DNA of 14,095 nucleotides from Chloroflexota bacterium (GTDB taxonomy: Bacteria; Chloroflexota; Limnocylindria; Limnocylindrales; CSP1-4): the NCBI GenBank assembly GCA_021815005.1, contig JAKAHL010000022.1:1-14095 (forward strand), given 5' to 3'. The notes under the pieces were generated by a model. That model ran no database searches. It was not told the origin of the DNA and saw only the letters and a list, made by a program, of their open reading frames with translations. The translations under genes and the position numbers were made by a program. Shown here piece after piece: positions 13,586-14,095 of the stretch (the first letter of the stretch is position 1; each line of letters begins with the position of its first letter).

Positions 13586-14095
13586 ACGACCAGTCCCGCT
13601 GACCCCTGTTCACCCGAGCGCGAGGCCGCCGCGTCCGCGTGCGCCGCTGCCGAGACGGCGCGGGACGCCGCCCGCCAGACCGCCGATCGGCTCCGGGCAG
13701 CCCGGCGGGGCGCCGCCGACCTCCAGGCAGTCGTGGCCGAGGCGGAGGCGCTCGCCGACCCGCGACGCGTGGCGGCGGAGAAGGACCGGCTCCAGGCGCG
13801 GTTCCGGGCGGCTGATCGCGCGACCGCCACCGACGAGGAGGGCCGCGCCGCCGTCCGAGACTGGCTGACCGCGGCGAGCGCGCTCAACGCCGCGGCTGCC
13901 GTGGCGAGGCGCCGCGCGTCAGCCGGCCGGGAGGAGCTCGCCCGGCAAGCGGCGGGGCAGGAGCGCATCGAGGTCGAGGCGAACGCCGCCCGCATCGCGG
14001 CCGAGCGCGCCGAGGTCGCCTGCCGGGCCGCCCGCGAGACGCTCGCGGCGTGCGCGGAGCGGCACCACCCGCTGGCCCCCGCCCCGGAGCCCGTG
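13586..14095 (+). CDS. Ala/Arg/Glu-rich coiled-coil protein, start uncertain, runs off the window
   Basis: An open frame without stops reaches the end of the window (170 codons from 13586). It matches no family I know. The translation is strongly helical with repeated charged-alanine patterns, such as [56 protein letters not shown] and [19 protein letters not shown]. This suggests a long coiled coil. Hydrophobic helices and a signal peptide are absent. Synonymous GC use resembles the neighbouring genes. The start is unclear: a Shine-Dalgarno AGAGGAG points to ACG at 13586. In-frame alternatives are TTG at 13520, which overlaps the end of the DUF2203 gene and lacks a ribosome site, and a GTG near 13732, which would lose the first helices. 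A sequencing error (ATG read as ACG) is also possible. Confidence 0.55.

Noticed and set aside
1..14095. CRISPR array, insertion sequence or phage remnant
   Set aside because: No regularly spaced repeats, no transposase or integrase motifs, no terminal inverted repeats and no abrupt change of composition were seen.

Overview
The window is chromosomal DNA of very high GC content, with frequent GTG starts and bacterial gene families only. The mix suggests a high-GC Chloroflexota-type bacterium, with Actinomycetota as the alternative: DUF2203, a riboflavin-type ABC importer under an FMN riboswitch, an AIM24-family protein, a secreted SH3/GH25 hydrolase, and several promoters whose -10 box abuts the start codon. 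The lineage is an inference, not a demonstrated fact. I see no mobile element, CRISPR array or phage gene.

Layout. Positions 1-622 (-) hold the N-terminal part of an MFS transporter cut by the window edge. Divergent from it are a small three-helix membrane protein (747-1124, +), an isopenicillin-N-epimerase-like PLP enzyme (1227-2474, +) and a LigB-type DOPA/extradiol dioxygenase (2568-3386, +). A tRNA-Lys(UUU) with encoded CCA (3427-3501, -) and an AIM24-family gene (3585-4286, -) follow.

The best-defined system is a minus-strand unit read from about 7430 down to 4348: promoter, FMN riboswitch (7252-7414), expression platform, ABC ATPase, permease and NMT1/THI5-like binding lipoprotein. The riboswitch makes riboflavin, or a flavin precursor, the likely cargo. 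The platform contains two mutually exclusive pairings that suggest control of translation. A noncoding gap of about 360 bp separates this unit from a pair of overlapping minus-strand genes: a 593-residue class-V PLP enzyme of cysteine-desulfurase type (9170-10951) and an FGGY carbohydrate kinase (7789-9177).

The right end holds a secreted three-SH3-repeat GH25 muramidase (11006-12952, -). Divergent from it are a DUF2203 gene (13114-13536, +) and the beginning of an Ala/Arg/Glu-rich coiled-coil reading frame that runs off the window. That frame has a well-placed Shine-Dalgarno sequence but only an ACG where a start codon should be.

A recurring architecture is that first genes tend to lack a Shine-Dalgarno sequence and instead carry a -10 box 6-7 nt (in one case 10 nt) before the start codon (leaderless style). 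Genes inside operons, and genes with a leader, carry a clear GGAGG.
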